From Nitrincola salilacus (lineage in GTDB: Bacteria > Pseudomonadota > Gammaproteobacteria > Pseudomonadales > Balneatricaceae), in assembly GCF_046271865.1 (NCBI RefSeq), contig NZ_CP176580.1, positions 4,278,001 to 4,342,000 of the forward strand: 64,000 nucleotides of DNA, written 5' to 3'. This document shows, one piece after another, positions 43,274 to 52,239 of this stretch. The notes under the pieces are model-generated. The model made no database searches. It was not told the DNA's origin and saw only the letters and a list, made by a program, of their open reading frames with translations. A program made the position numbers and the translations under genes. Every line of letters begins with the position of its first letter. Position 1 is the stretch's first letter.

Positions 43274-44622
43274 AAAGCACTACTGACCTCAATATGGTCA
43301 ACGCCTATATCCCCGGACGTGCCGACGTAGGCCCCGTCACTGCGGCGATGATTGAGCGACGCGATGCCCTGCTCGGACCAGCCTATCGGCTGATGTACGA
43401 GCACCCTCTGCACATTGTGCGCGGCGAAGGCGTGTGGCTGATCGATCCGCAAGGTCGCCGTTACCTCGACGTATACAACAACGTGGCCTCACTCGGGCAT
43501 TGTCACCCAGCTGTGACCGAGGCGATATGCAAGCAAGCGCAGACGCTGGCGACCAACACCCGCTATCTGCACGACACGATTCTTGAACTGGCCGAACGCC
43601 TGCTCGCGACCGTGCCCGAGACTGACCTTGCGCATCTGATGTTAACCTGCACCGGCAGCGAGGCGAACGACGTCGCCTATCGCATCGCCAAGGTCCGCAC
43701 CGGTGGTACAGGCGTGATCGTGACCGAAACCGCCTATCACGGCTTCACCGACGCCGTATCGCAGTTCTCGCCCTCGCTCGGCGCGACCGTCGATCTCGGC
43801 GCCCACGTTCGCCTGGTCCCGGCACCGCGACTCTATCATGCCGAGGGTGCCGATCTTGGCGAGCGCTTCACCTGCGATGTCGAAGCGGCGATCGCCGATC
43901 TTCAGCGTCACGGCATCAAGCCGGCGGCACTCATCGTCGATTCCCTGTTCACCAGCGACGGTATCCTCCCGGGCCCGGCGGGTTTCTTGAAGGGTGCGGT
44001 CGACGCGATCAAGCGGGCGGGCGGCATTTTCATCGCCGATGAGGTCCAGCCCGGCTTCGGTCGCACGGGTGAGCATATGTGGGGCTTTCAGCGTCACGGC
44101 CTGATCCCCGACATTGTCACCCTGGGCAAGCCCATGGGCAATGGACAACCTGTCGCGGGGCTGCTGGCCACCGCTGACGTGTTGGCGGAATTCGGCAAAA
44201 ACTCGCGGTACTTCAATACCTTCGCTGGCAACACCGTATCCTGCGCGGCGGCGCTGGCCGTGTTGGATACGATCGAAAAAGAAGGCCTGGTGCAGCATGC
44301 CGCCAGGGTCGGGAAGATCCTGCACGACGGCATCGCTGAGCTGGCCACCCGGCACGAGGCCATTGGTGATGTGCGTGGCGCGGGCATGTTCGTCGGCGTG
44401 GAACTGGTCTCGGACCGCGCTTCGCGAACCCCTGACCGCGAGCTCACCAGCCGGGTGGTCAATCTGATGCGCGACAAGGGTGTCCTGCTCAGCGCCTGTG
44501 CGATGGGACACAATGTGCTGAAGATTCGACCGCCGCTGGTGCTGTCAGCGGAACAAGCCGGTATGGTGATCGAAACGCTCGACGCAGCGCTGACCGAAGC
44601 ACAACCCTCAAAAGAGGGATGA
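43270..44622 (+). CDS. Class III PLP enzyme, AGXT2L/phospho-lyase type (phosphoethanolamine or phosphohydroxylysine phospho-lyase-like)
   Basis: The protein has 450 residues with the aminotransferase class III fold. The cofactor aspartate is D257 in IADEVQPGFGRTG and the Schiff-base lysine is K287 in TLGKPMGNGQPVAG. The GKPMGNG block is the one found in mammalian ETNPPL and PHYKPL phospho-lyases, which eliminate phosphate and ammonia from an amino-alcohol phosphate to give an aldehyde. It overlaps the kinase gene by four bases. The pair therefore probably converts an amino alcohol to an aldehyde. Simple transamination cannot be excluded. Confidence 0.82.
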   Translation: MKSTTDLNMVNAYIPGRADVGPVTAAMIERRDALLGPAYRLMYEHPLHIVRGEGVWLIDPQGRRYLDVYNNVASLGHCHPAVTEAICKQAQTLATNTRYLHDTILELAERLLATVPETDLAHLMLTCTGSEANDVAYRIAKVRTGGTGVIVTETAYHGFTDAVSQFSPSLGATVDLGAHVRLVPAPRLYHAEGADLGERFTCDVEAAIADLQRHGIKPAALIVDSLFTSDGILPGPAGFLKGAVDAIKRAGGIFIADEVQPGFGRTGEHMWGFQRHGLIPDIVTLGKPMGNGQPVAGLLATADVLAEFGKNSRYFNTFAGNTVSCAAALAVLDTIEKEGLVQHAARVGKILHDGIAELATRHEAIGDVRGAGMFVGVELVSDRASRTPDRELTSRVVNLMRDKGVLLSACAMGHNVLKIRPPLVLSAEQAGMVIETLDAALTEAQPSKEG

Positions 44623-44653
44623 CCGGGAACGACACTGAGGGTACTATCGACTC

Positions 44654-45160
44654 ATGCGATCCTCCTCGTCCCTCGACCAGTTCGACATAAAGATTCTTGC
44701 GCATCTTCAGCGCGAGGGACGCTGTTCGAATGTCGATCTGGCCGCGGCCATTGGCCTCAGTGAGAGCCCATGTCTCCTGCGTACGAAACGGCTTCAGGAG
44801 ATCGGCATTATCAGGGGCTACCACGCGGAGGTCGCACTGGAGAAGCTGGGCAGCCACGTCATCGTCTTTTCGGAGGTGACGATCAGCAACCATCGGCCGA
44901 ACGACTTCCGTAAATTTGAAACAGTGGCTGGCAAGTACCCCGAGATCGTTGAATGCTACAACGTCAGTGGCGGTTACGACTATCTGCTGAAAATCGTGGC
45001 TCCAGATATTACCTGTTTTCAGGCACTGATGGAGCAACTGCTGGAAGACGATATCGGAATCGTGAAATTTTCCAGCCGAATCGTATTGCGCCAGCCATTT
45101 GACCAACGCGGATATCCACTGAGTGTTATCGCAACCGGAAAGACTGATTGGGAGTGTTGA
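44654..45160 (+). CDS. Lrp/AsnC-family transcriptional regulator (second copy)
   Basis: The protein has 168 residues. The helix-turn-helix (LDQFDIKILAHLQREGRCSNVDLAAAIGLSESPCL region, residues 7-50) precedes an RAM domain with ECYNVSGGYDYLLK. It aligns closely with the Lrp protein at 3933-4427, including the DLA-AIGLS and SGG-DY segments. It follows the phospho-lyase by 31 bp on the same strand. It likely controls this island, perhaps through the duplicated leader element. Confidence 0.9.
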   Translation: MRSSSSLDQFDIKILAHLQREGRCSNVDLAAAIGLSESPCLLRTKRLQEIGIIRGYHAEVALEKLGSHVIVFSEVTISNHRPNDFRKFETVAGKYPEIVECYNVSGGYDYLLKIVAPDITCFQALMEQLLEDDIGIVKFSSRIVLRQPFDQRGYPLSVIATGKTDWEC

Positions 45161-45205
45161 GAACAGGCAAAGTTGACCCAGGAGGGCACGGCAACATTAG
45201 ATGAC

Positions 45206-45230
45206 GCCTGTCGGCAGAAGACCGACAGGC
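45206..45230. terminator. Hairpin between convergent lrp and formate dehydrogenase operons
   Basis: GCCTGTCGG (45206-45214) and CCGACAGGC (45222-45230) form a perfect 9-bp stem with a 7-nt loop. No T-run follows on either strand. Its place between convergent transcripts suggests a terminator. Confidence 0.6.
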
Positions 45231-45247
45231 TGGGTGTTAGCGCTGCA

Positions 45248-45481
45248 TTACAGCGCCAAGAGATAAGCCTCAATCGCCTGACGTACTTCAGGTTGCATCA
45301 GATCTCGCTGTTGCATCCATTCGCTGATCAGTTGTACCAACCCCTCTACAGGTGTTTGCTGATGCTGTGCCTGCGCCAATCTGGCGCAGGTCTCAGGATC
45401 GGCATCCGCCGGTAATTCGATCCCCAGCAGCATCAATTGCTGCCGGAAATCATCTTCATCAACCAGGTCGATGATCATCAT
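45248..45481 (-). CDS. Small acidic protein of unknown function downstream of formate dehydrogenase
   Basis: The predicted protein has 77 residues and is acidic and helical (MMIIDLVDEDDFRQQLMLLG, then an EAYLLAL end). The ATG at 45481 has GAGG eight bases upstream, and the gene follows fdsA by 25 bp on the same strand. In many bacteria a small FdsD subunit is encoded at this end of the fds operon. This sequence does not show the FdsD features I would expect, so identity as FdsD is doubtful. It may be a replacement accessory protein. Confidence 0.6.
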   Translation of the reverse strand: MMIIDLVDEDDFRQQLMLLGIELPADADPETCARLAQAQHQQTPVEGLVQLISEWMQQRDLMQPEVRQAIEAYLLAL

Positions 45482-45506
45482 CGCGCTCACCTCAACTCTT
45501 CAGCGA

Positions 45507-48293
45507 TCAACTGACCACTTCTGCACGCGCCGGACTCAGCTTGCACGCAGCATACTTGAACTCCGGTATCTTACCGAAGGGATCAAGTGCCGGATTAGTG
45601 AGTATATTAGCAGCCGCCTCGACATAGCAGAAGGGCACAAACACCATCCCTTCCGGCATTTGAGGGTCGACTCGCGCCACCAGTGTAATGCTGCCCCGTC
45701 GGGTCGTGATGGTCAGATCATCACCCGGCTCAAGCCCATATCTGGCCAGTTCCGCCGGAGCCAGGCTGGCCACCGCTTCCGGCTCCAGTGCATCGAGCAC
45801 AGTGGCACGGCGGGTCATCGATCCGGTATGCCAATGCTCCAACTGACGCCCGGTAGTGAGTACAACCGGATATTCATCATCAATCGGCTCATCCGGTGGC
45901 AGTGGTCGGGTCGGTGAAAATTTCGCCTTGCCGCTGTGGGTCGGGAAGCTATCGCTGAAGACGATATCCTGGCCTGGTTGATCCTCGGCGGGGCTTGGGT
46001 AGGTGACGGAGTTTTCCGTATCCACACGATCCCAACTGATATGCTCCAGCGAAGGCATGCCCTGTTTCATCTCGGCAAACACATCGCGCGGATGGGTGTA
46101 CTGCCAGTCGAGGCCGAAACGGCGGGCTATCTCCTGAATGATCCACCAGTCCGGACGTGCATCGCCCGGCATAGGTACAGCTGCACGACCCATCTGCACC
46201 TGACGGTTGGTGTTGGTTACCGTGCCATCCTTCTCTGCCCAGGCAGAGGCTGGCAGGATCACATCAGCAAACTGCGCCGTCTCGGTCACAAACAGGTCCT
46301 GCACCACCAGATGCTCCAGTTTCGCCAGAGAACCACGGGCATGATCCAGATCGGGGTCAGACATCGCTGGGTTTTCACCCTGGATATACATCCCCTTGAT
46401 CACGCCATCCATGATCGCATGCATGATCTCAACAACCGTGAGGCCAGGTGTTGGGCTCAGCGGTGTATTCCACAGCTCTTCAAAGGCTGAGCGCACCTGC
46501 TGATCGGTCACCGGCTGATAATCCGGCAATACCATCGGGATCAGACCCGCATCGGAAGCGCCCTGAACATTGTTCTGGCCACGTAACGGATGCAATCCGG
46601 TACCCGGACGCCCTGTCTGACCACAGGCCAGTGCCAGTGAGATCAGGCAGCGAGCATTGTCGGTGCCGTGCACATGCTGTGAAATCCCCATGCCCCAGAA
46701 GATCATCGCCCGATCAGCAGTTGCGTACAGGCGCGCCACTTCGCGGATCTCCTCGGCGGGAATTCCACACAGTGGAGACATCGCTTCCGGAGTCATATCC
46801 ACAATATGTCGCTTCAGCGCCTCAAACCCTTCAGTATGCTCGCGGATATAGGTTTCGTCATACAGCCCTTCGGTCACGACAACATTCAGCATGGCGTTGA
46901 ACAGCGCAACATCGGTACCGGGCGTGAAGCGCAGCATCTTGTGTGCATAGCTGTTCATCGCCTGGCCGCGTGGGTCGATAATAATGAGCTTGGTGCCCTT
47001 TTTCGCGGCCTGCTTGAAGAAGGTGGCCGCCACCGGGTGATTCACCGCCGGGTTACAACCGGTCAGGATCACGACATCGGCTTGTGTCGCCTGCATGAAA
47101 GAGGCGGTCACAGCACCGGAACCAATGCACTCCATCAGCGCCGCAACGGAGCTGGCATGACACAGACGGGTACAGTGATCGACATGGTTGGAGCCAAAAC
47201 CGGTACGTACCAGCTTCTGGAACATCCAGGCCTCTTCATTGGAGCATTTGGCACTGCCGAAACCAGCAAGAGCATCCGTACCGTGCTGGTCGCGCAACGT
47301 TTTCAAGCCATCGGCAGCAAACGCCAGTGCTTCATCCCAGCTCGCTTCGCGGAAATGAGTCAGCGGATTGGCCGGATCAAAATCCGGGTCCAGCCCTTTG
47401 GGCACACCAGGACGACGAATCAACGGTTTGGTCAGGCGGGATGGGTGATTCGGATAATCAAAACCGAAGCGTCCCTTGACGCACAGGCGACCCATGTTGG
47501 ACGGGCCATCACGCCCTTCAACAAACAGAATTTTATCATCCTTAACCTTGTAGCTCAGTTGGCAGCCGACACCACAATAGGGACAGACAGAGTCCACTTC
47601 ACGGTCAGCCACCGAGGAGTCGCCCACACCCTGCTCATTCACCAGGGTGGCCGGCATCAATGCACCGGTCGGGCAGGCCTGCACACACTCACCGCAGGCG
47701 ACACAAGTGGAGTCGCCCATCGGATCATCAAAGTCGAATACGATTTTGGACTCGCTGCCGCGATGGGCCAGACCGATCACATCGTTCACCTGCACTTCGC
47801 GACAGGCACGCACACAGAGGTTACATTCGATACAGGCATCCAGGTTGACCCGCATCGCGGTGTGCGAGTCATCCTGATTGCGCGCATCCGCTTCACGCGC
47901 GGGCAGGCTGGCCTTGACCGCAGTAGCGTCAATTGCCAGCAAATCGGCCATCTGCCAGAAATGGCTGGCACGATCCGGGCTCTCTTCGCGCGCAGGCTGG
48001 TCTGCCATCAGCAGCTCCATCACCCCTTCGCGTGATACCCGGGCACGCTCGGAGGTGGCGCTTCTGACCACCATGCCGGGTGAGGCTTCACGCAGGCAGC
48101 TCGCCGCCAGCACGCGCTCACCCTCAATCTCGACCATACAGGCGCGACAGTTACCGTCGGCACGGTAGCCGGTGGCATCTTTGAAACACAGATGTGGAAT
48201 GGTTTCACCGGCACGCTTGGCGACCTGCCACAGGGTTTCACCGGGGAAGGCCGTGACGGAGACACCATCCAATGTCAGTTCAAATGCACTCAT
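45507..48293 (-). CDS. fdsA: NAD-dependent formate dehydrogenase, catalytic alpha subunit
   Basis: The protein has 928 residues. An N-terminal [2Fe-2S] NuoG-like domain (cysteines near 36-66) is followed by two ferredoxin-type [4Fe-4S] sites (CIECNLCVRACREV and CVACGECVQACPTGA). Another [4Fe-4S] site lies in CPYCGVGCQ with RLCVKGR, and then comes the molybdopterin domain. HCTRLCHASS carries the cysteine expected as the molybdenum ligand with its neighbouring histidine. It oxidises formate to CO2, handing electrons to the FdsGB diaphorase. The upstream fused gene ends 4 bp before its start. Confidence 0.93.
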   Translation of the reverse strand: MSAFELTLDGVSVTAFPGETLWQVAKRAGETIPHLCFKDATGYRADGNCRACMVEIEGERVLAASCLREASPGMVVRSATSERARVSREGVMELLMADQPAREESPDRASHFWQMADLLAIDATAVKASLPAREADARNQDDSHTAMRVNLDACIECNLCVRACREVQVNDVIGLAHRGSESKIVFDFDDPMGDSTCVACGECVQACPTGALMPATLVNEQGVGDSSVADREVDSVCPYCGVGCQLSYKVKDDKILFVEGRDGPSNMGRLCVKGRFGFDYPNHPSRLTKPLIRRPGVPKGLDPDFDPANPLTHFREASWDEALAFAADGLKTLRDQHGTDALAGFGSAKCSNEEAWMFQKLVRTGFGSNHVDHCTRLCHASSVAALMECIGSGAVTASFMQATQADVVILTGCNPAVNHPVAATFFKQAAKKGTKLIIIDPRGQAMNSYAHKMLRFTPGTDVALFNAMLNVVVTEGLYDETYIREHTEGFEALKRHIVDMTPEAMSPLCGIPAEEIREVARLYATADRAMIFWGMGISQHVHGTDNARCLISLALACGQTGRPGTGLHPLRGQNNVQGASDAGLIPMVLPDYQPVTDQQVRSAFEELWNTPLSPTPGLTVVEIMHAIMDGVIKGMYIQGENPAMSDPDLDHARGSLAKLEHLVVQDLFVTETAQFADVILPASAWAEKDGTVTNTNRQVQMGRAAVPMPGDARPDWWIIQEIARRFGLDWQYTHPRDVFAEMKQGMPSLEHISWDRVDTENSVTYPSPAEDQPGQDIVFSDSFPTHSGKAKFSPTRPLPPDEPIDDEYPVVLTTGRQLEHWHTGSMTRRATVLDALEPEAVASLAPAELARYGLEPGDDLTITTRRGSITLVARVDPQMPEGMVFVPFCYVEAAANILTNPALDPFGKIPEFKYAACKLSPARAEVVS

Positions 48294-48297
48294 CGTC

Positions 48298-50052
48298 TCA
48301 CCCCTTCACTATGATGTTGCTGGCGGCCAGTTCGGCGCGGAAATCCTTCAGCAGACCCAGCACCGGATTTGGCGCCGCCTGCCCCAGACCACAGATCGAG
48401 GCATCCTGCATCACCTGCGACAACCGCGTGAGCTGAGCGGCATCCCACTCATCATCCTCAATCAGCGCCAGCATCTTCTCGGTACCGACACGACAGGGGG
48501 TACACTGACCACAGGATTCATCGGCAAAGAAGGCCATCAGATTAGACGCTACCCGACGCAGATCATCCTGGTCCGATACCACCATGACGGCAGCCGAACC
48601 GATAAAGCAGCCGTGCGGTTGCAGGGTATCGAAATCGAGCGGGATATCCGCCTTGCTAGCGGGCAAAATGCCGCCGGATGCACCACCCGGCAGATAGGCC
48701 AGCAGTCGATGGCCATCCAGCATGCCACCACAATACTCATCCACCAGCTCTTGCAATGTGATACCGGCAGGCGCCAGATGCACGCCCGGGTTTTTCACCC
48801 GCCCGGACACGGAGAAACTGCGCAACCCTTTGCGACCATGCCGCCCCTGACTGGCAAACCATTGCGCGCCTTTTTCCCACAGCAGCGGAATCCAGTAGAC
48901 GGTTTCAACGTTATTCACCAAGGTAGGACGATCAAACAGGCCCTTTTGGGCAACGAACGGAGGACGATGGCGCGGTTTACCCGGTTTGCCTTCCAATGAC
49001 TCGATCAGCGCCGACTCTTCACCACAGATATAAGCCCCGGCCCCACGGCGCAGTACAATATAGCCCTGTTCCACGATACCGGCCTGTTCCAGCTCGGCAA
49101 TCGCGGCTGACAGTAGCTCACGCACGGCGGGATACTCATCGCGCAGATAGATGTACAGCGCCGCTGCCTCGACCGCCCAGGAGCTGATCAGCGCCCCTTC
49201 CAGAAAGCGATGCGGTTCACGCTCAAGGTAGTAGCGATCCTTGAAGGTGCCGGGCTCGCCCTCGTCGGCATTGATCACGCAATAACGCGGGCCGGGCTCG
49301 GCACGCACGAAGCCCCATTTGCGAAAGGTCGGGAAGCCCGCACCACCCAAACCACGCAGGCCTGAGGTCTCAAGCATTTCAACCAGCGTTTCCAGTGTTA
49401 CATCACCGCGGCGACACTGACTCAGCAGTTCATATCCACCTGCCTGCTGATAGGCATCAAGCGCCTGCCAGGCTACCGCCTGGGGATGGAAATCCTGACC
49501 CTTGAGCACGGCATCAATGTTTTCCGGGGTCGCATGATCCACATGACGATGCCCGATCTCGACCACAGGTGCCGTGTCGCAACGGCCCATGCAGGGCGCA
49601 TTGATAACACGCACCTCACTCGCATCAGTCCCGCGTTCCAGCGCTGCTTTCAACGCCTCAGCGCCCGCCAGTTGGCAGGATAGCGAATCACAGACACGGA
49701 TCGTGACCGCCGGTGGCGCTGGCTGATCATCATGGACAATATCAAAGTGGGCATAAAAGGTGGCTGTTTCATAAACAGTGGCCATCGGCAGGTTCATCCA
49801 GGCAGACAGCGCGCGCAGATGAGGCAACGACAGGTAGCCGAAGCGATCCTGAATGACATGCAGATGCTCAATCAGCAGGTCACGACGACGCGGTGCATCA
49901 CCCAGCAACTCGCTGACTTCGGCCATGGCAACCGAATCCAGCGAACGGCCACGCAGCTTGTTGCGGGTCTTGCGCTGAGTGCTGTTCTGGTTGGGTGTAA
50001 TGCTGGTAACGCTCATTGTCAGACGCTCATTGTTATAGTTATCCTGAATCAT
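48298..50052 (-). CDS. NAD-dependent formate dehydrogenase, fused gamma-beta diaphorase subunit (FdsG-FdsB)
   Basis: The protein has 584 residues in two parts. Residues about 45-190 are NuoE/FdsG-like with the [2Fe-2S] cysteines in CDSLSC and CMGRCDTAP. Residues about 220-580 are NuoF/FdsB-like with the FMN/NADH sites GLGGAGFPTFRKW and NADEGEPGTFKDR and the [4Fe-4S] site ESCGQCTPCRVG. The two are usually separate subunits. The ATG at 50052 has GGGGAG just upstream; 50016 is an alternative. It reduces NAD+ with electrons from FdsA. It is the first gene of the operon. Confidence 0.9.
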   Translation of the reverse strand: MIQDNYNNERLTMSVTSITPNQNSTQRKTRNKLRGRSLDSVAMAEVSELLGDAPRRRDLLIEHLHVIQDRFGYLSLPHLRALSAWMNLPMATVYETATFYAHFDIVHDDQPAPPAVTIRVCDSLSCQLAGAEALKAALERGTDASEVRVINAPCMGRCDTAPVVEIGHRHVDHATPENIDAVLKGQDFHPQAVAWQALDAYQQAGGYELLSQCRRGDVTLETLVEMLETSGLRGLGGAGFPTFRKWGFVRAEPGPRYCVINADEGEPGTFKDRYYLEREPHRFLEGALISSWAVEAAALYIYLRDEYPAVRELLSAAIAELEQAGIVEQGYIVLRRGAGAYICGEESALIESLEGKPGKPRHRPPFVAQKGLFDRPTLVNNVETVYWIPLLWEKGAQWFASQGRHGRKGLRSFSVSGRVKNPGVHLAPAGITLQELVDEYCGGMLDGHRLLAYLPGGASGGILPASKADIPLDFDTLQPHGCFIGSAAVMVVSDQDDLRRVASNLMAFFADESCGQCTPCRVGTEKMLALIEDDEWDAAQLTRLSQVMQDASICGLGQAAPNPVLGLLKDFRAELAASNIIVKG

Positions 50053-50349
50053 CGCACTCCCCTTCGTCAGGGGCAATGCCACCCGGCTCTGCATATTAGA
50101 TTGCGCCGAAACACGATACGTGGATGTCGTAATCAGCTAATTCTGTATGTCGCATGTCGTATTTTAGACATTAATACTGAAACCGACAGCTTCTCACCCT
50201 TCGCCGTCAACGGACACGATCACGTCGCCGCAGAGACAATTACCGATCACCATTCCCCGAACAATGGCGCACTGTCTGCCTGGCATCTTGCCAGCTAGCC
50301 GGATAACAACAAAAACAACAATGCCCGAACTCAATCAATGAGGACATTT
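50053..50349. other. Divergent promoter region between formate dehydrogenase and BCCT transporter
   Basis: No gene is seen in this 297-bp stretch between divergent operons. It must hold both promoters. I found no strong palindrome or tRNA. An ATG at 50338 is in frame with the transporter, but the GAGG at 50340-50343 selects ATG 50350. Confidence 0.5.
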
Positions 50350-51942
50350 ATGGCCCGACACGATGATCAACCTGCTCTTGAGATAGGGCAGGATAATGCT
50401 CAGGTTATGGGGCTGGATTTCCACAATCCGGTCTTTCCGCTTTCTGCTCTCGGTATTATTGCCTTTATCATCTACGCTCTGGTCTTCCCGGATGCTGCCA
50501 GCAGCTCTCTGGTCGCTGCGCGTGGCTGGTCGATCAACCACTTCGACTGGTTGTTCATGATCGCCGGCAACCTGTTCGTCATCTTCTGTCTGGCGCTGAT
50601 TTTCCTGCCGGTCGGCAAGATTCGCCTGGGCGGAAAAAACGCCAAAGCTGAATATTCACGCAGCTCCTGGTTTGCAATGCTGTTCGCTGCCGGCATGGGG
50701 ATCGGCCTGATGTTCTGGAGTGTGGCCGAACCGGTCGCCTATCTGACTGACTGGTATGGCACACCTCTGAACGCAGCAGCCAATACACCCGAAGGCGCCA
50801 GTGCTGCCATGGGCGCAACCATGTTCCACTGGGGCCTGCACCCCTGGGCTATCTATGGTGTTGTAGGACTGTCAATTGCCTTCTTCACCTATAATCGCGG
50901 CCTGCCGATGACACTGCGCTCTGCGTTCTACCCGATTCTGGGTCGTCACACCCGTGGCTGGATCGGCCATATCATCGATATCGTCGCCGTACTGGCAACC
51001 ATCTTCGGCCTGGCAACATCGCTTGGCTTCGGTGCTTCCCAGGCCGCAGGTGGTCTGTCCTATCTGTTCGACATCCCGAATACCATCGGTACGCAGATTG
51101 CGATCATCATTGTAGTCACACTGGTCGCACTCTTCTCCGTCTGGCGTGGCATTGATGGCGGCGTAAAGCTGTTCAGCAACATCAACATGGTGCTGGCAAT
51201 CATTCTGCTGCTGTTTGTGGTCCTGACAGGCTCCACACTGATGTTCGTAAACGGTCTGCTGACCACCACCACAGACTATCTGATGCACATTCTGCCACTG
51301 TCTAACTGGGTTGGTCGTGAAGATCAGACCTGGTATCACGGCTGGACCGTGTTCTACTGGGCCTGGTGGATCTCCTGGTCACCTTTTGTCGGCATCTTCA
51401 TTGCGCGCGTATCACGTGGTCGCACTGTGCGTGAATTCCTGACTGCCGTACTGGTCGTACCAACACTGGTCACCATTGTCTGGATGACAGCATTTGGTGG
51501 CAATGCTCTGCACCAGGCATCCAACAGTATTGGGGAGTTGTCGCATGGCATCAGTGATGTCTCACTGGCGATGTTCCATATGCTGGAGAACCTGCCACTG
51601 ACTGGCGTCACCTCCACACTGGCTATCGTGCTGGTGCTGGTGTTCTTCATCACCTCGTCTGACTCCGGCTCGCTGGTGATCGACAAGATCACAGCCGGTG
51701 GCAAGACCGATGCTCCGAAACAGCAACGCGTCTTCTGGGCGGCACTGGTCGGGATCATCGCTGGCATTCTGCTCGCTGGCGGCGGCAACACCGCGCTGAC
51801 GGCATTGCAGGCAGGCGCTGTGACAACCGGCTTGCCCTTTACCGTGATTCTGCTGGTGATGTGTTTCAGCCTTTACAAAGGACTATTGGATGAGCACCGC
51901 GCGTTGAAACCTTCCAGCGGAAAGGTTGCGAAACCCGCGTAA
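50350..51942 (+). CDS. BCCT-family betaine/choline/carnitine-type transporter (first copy)
   Basis: The protein has 530 residues with 12 membrane helices. It shows AAGMGIGLMFWSVAEPV near residue 115, the substrate-site block FYWAWWISWSPFVGIFIARVSRGRTVREF near residue 340, and FITSSDSGSLVID. The tryptophan-rich WAWWISWSPF is the trimethylammonium-binding region of the family. It probably imports glycine betaine or another quaternary amine with Na+ or H+. There is a second BCCT gene of similar size 297 bp downstream. Confidence 0.93.
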   Translation: MARHDDQPALEIGQDNAQVMGLDFHNPVFPLSALGIIAFIIYALVFPDAASSSLVAARGWSINHFDWLFMIAGNLFVIFCLALIFLPVGKIRLGGKNAKAEYSRSSWFAMLFAAGMGIGLMFWSVAEPVAYLTDWYGTPLNAAANTPEGASAAMGATMFHWGLHPWAIYGVVGLSIAFFTYNRGLPMTLRSAFYPILGRHTRGWIGHIIDIVAVLATIFGLATSLGFGASQAAGGLSYLFDIPNTIGTQIAIIIVVTLVALFSVWRGIDGGVKLFSNINMVLAIILLLFVVLTGSTLMFVNGLLTTTTDYLMHILPLSNWVGREDQTWYHGWTVFYWAWWISWSPFVGIFIARVSRGRTVREFLTAVLVVPTLVTIVWMTAFGGNALHQASNSIGELSHGISDVSLAMFHMLENLPLTGVTSTLAIVLVLVFFITSSDSGSLVIDKITAGGKTDAPKQQRVFWAALVGIIAGILLAGGGNTALTALQAGAVTTGLPFTVILLVMCFSLYKGLLDEHRALKPSSGKVAKPA

Positions 51943-52239
51943 TGGAAAACAGGCCCAGGGAGGGGCCTCTGACACAATCGCTTGCGACCTCAGCAAGCCC
52001 GTATCCGACCGAGGACGCTTTTCGTGTCCTCATCATCCAGAATTATTGTTAGGCTTGAACAGCGGGCTAGCATCAATAATTGATCGAGCCCGGCTGAAAA
52101 CAAATATAAGAAACGCCCTTGAGAGTATATGCGCAGTTCTGTAGGGTACGCCCTGCATGGCAGTACGGCTGTGCTACGACTGGGTTAACACTGAAAGTCC
52201 AGCTTTTTTATCGGACCACATCAGGGAGAACAGACGTAG
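51943..52239. other. Intergenic region with hairpin and AT palindrome
   Basis: AGGCCC (51951-51956) pairs with GGGCCT (51963-51968) just after the first BCCT gene and may help end its transcript. The 13-bp palindrome ATCAATAATTGAT lies at 52072-52084 and may be an operator for the second BCCT gene. No coding region is visible. Confidence 0.45.

Noticed and set aside
46806..48035. A 409-codon open frame on the plus strand opposite fdsA
   Set aside because: It lies wholly antisense to a gene with clear domains and cofactor motifs. Its translation has no recognisable motif and it has no ribosome-binding site.
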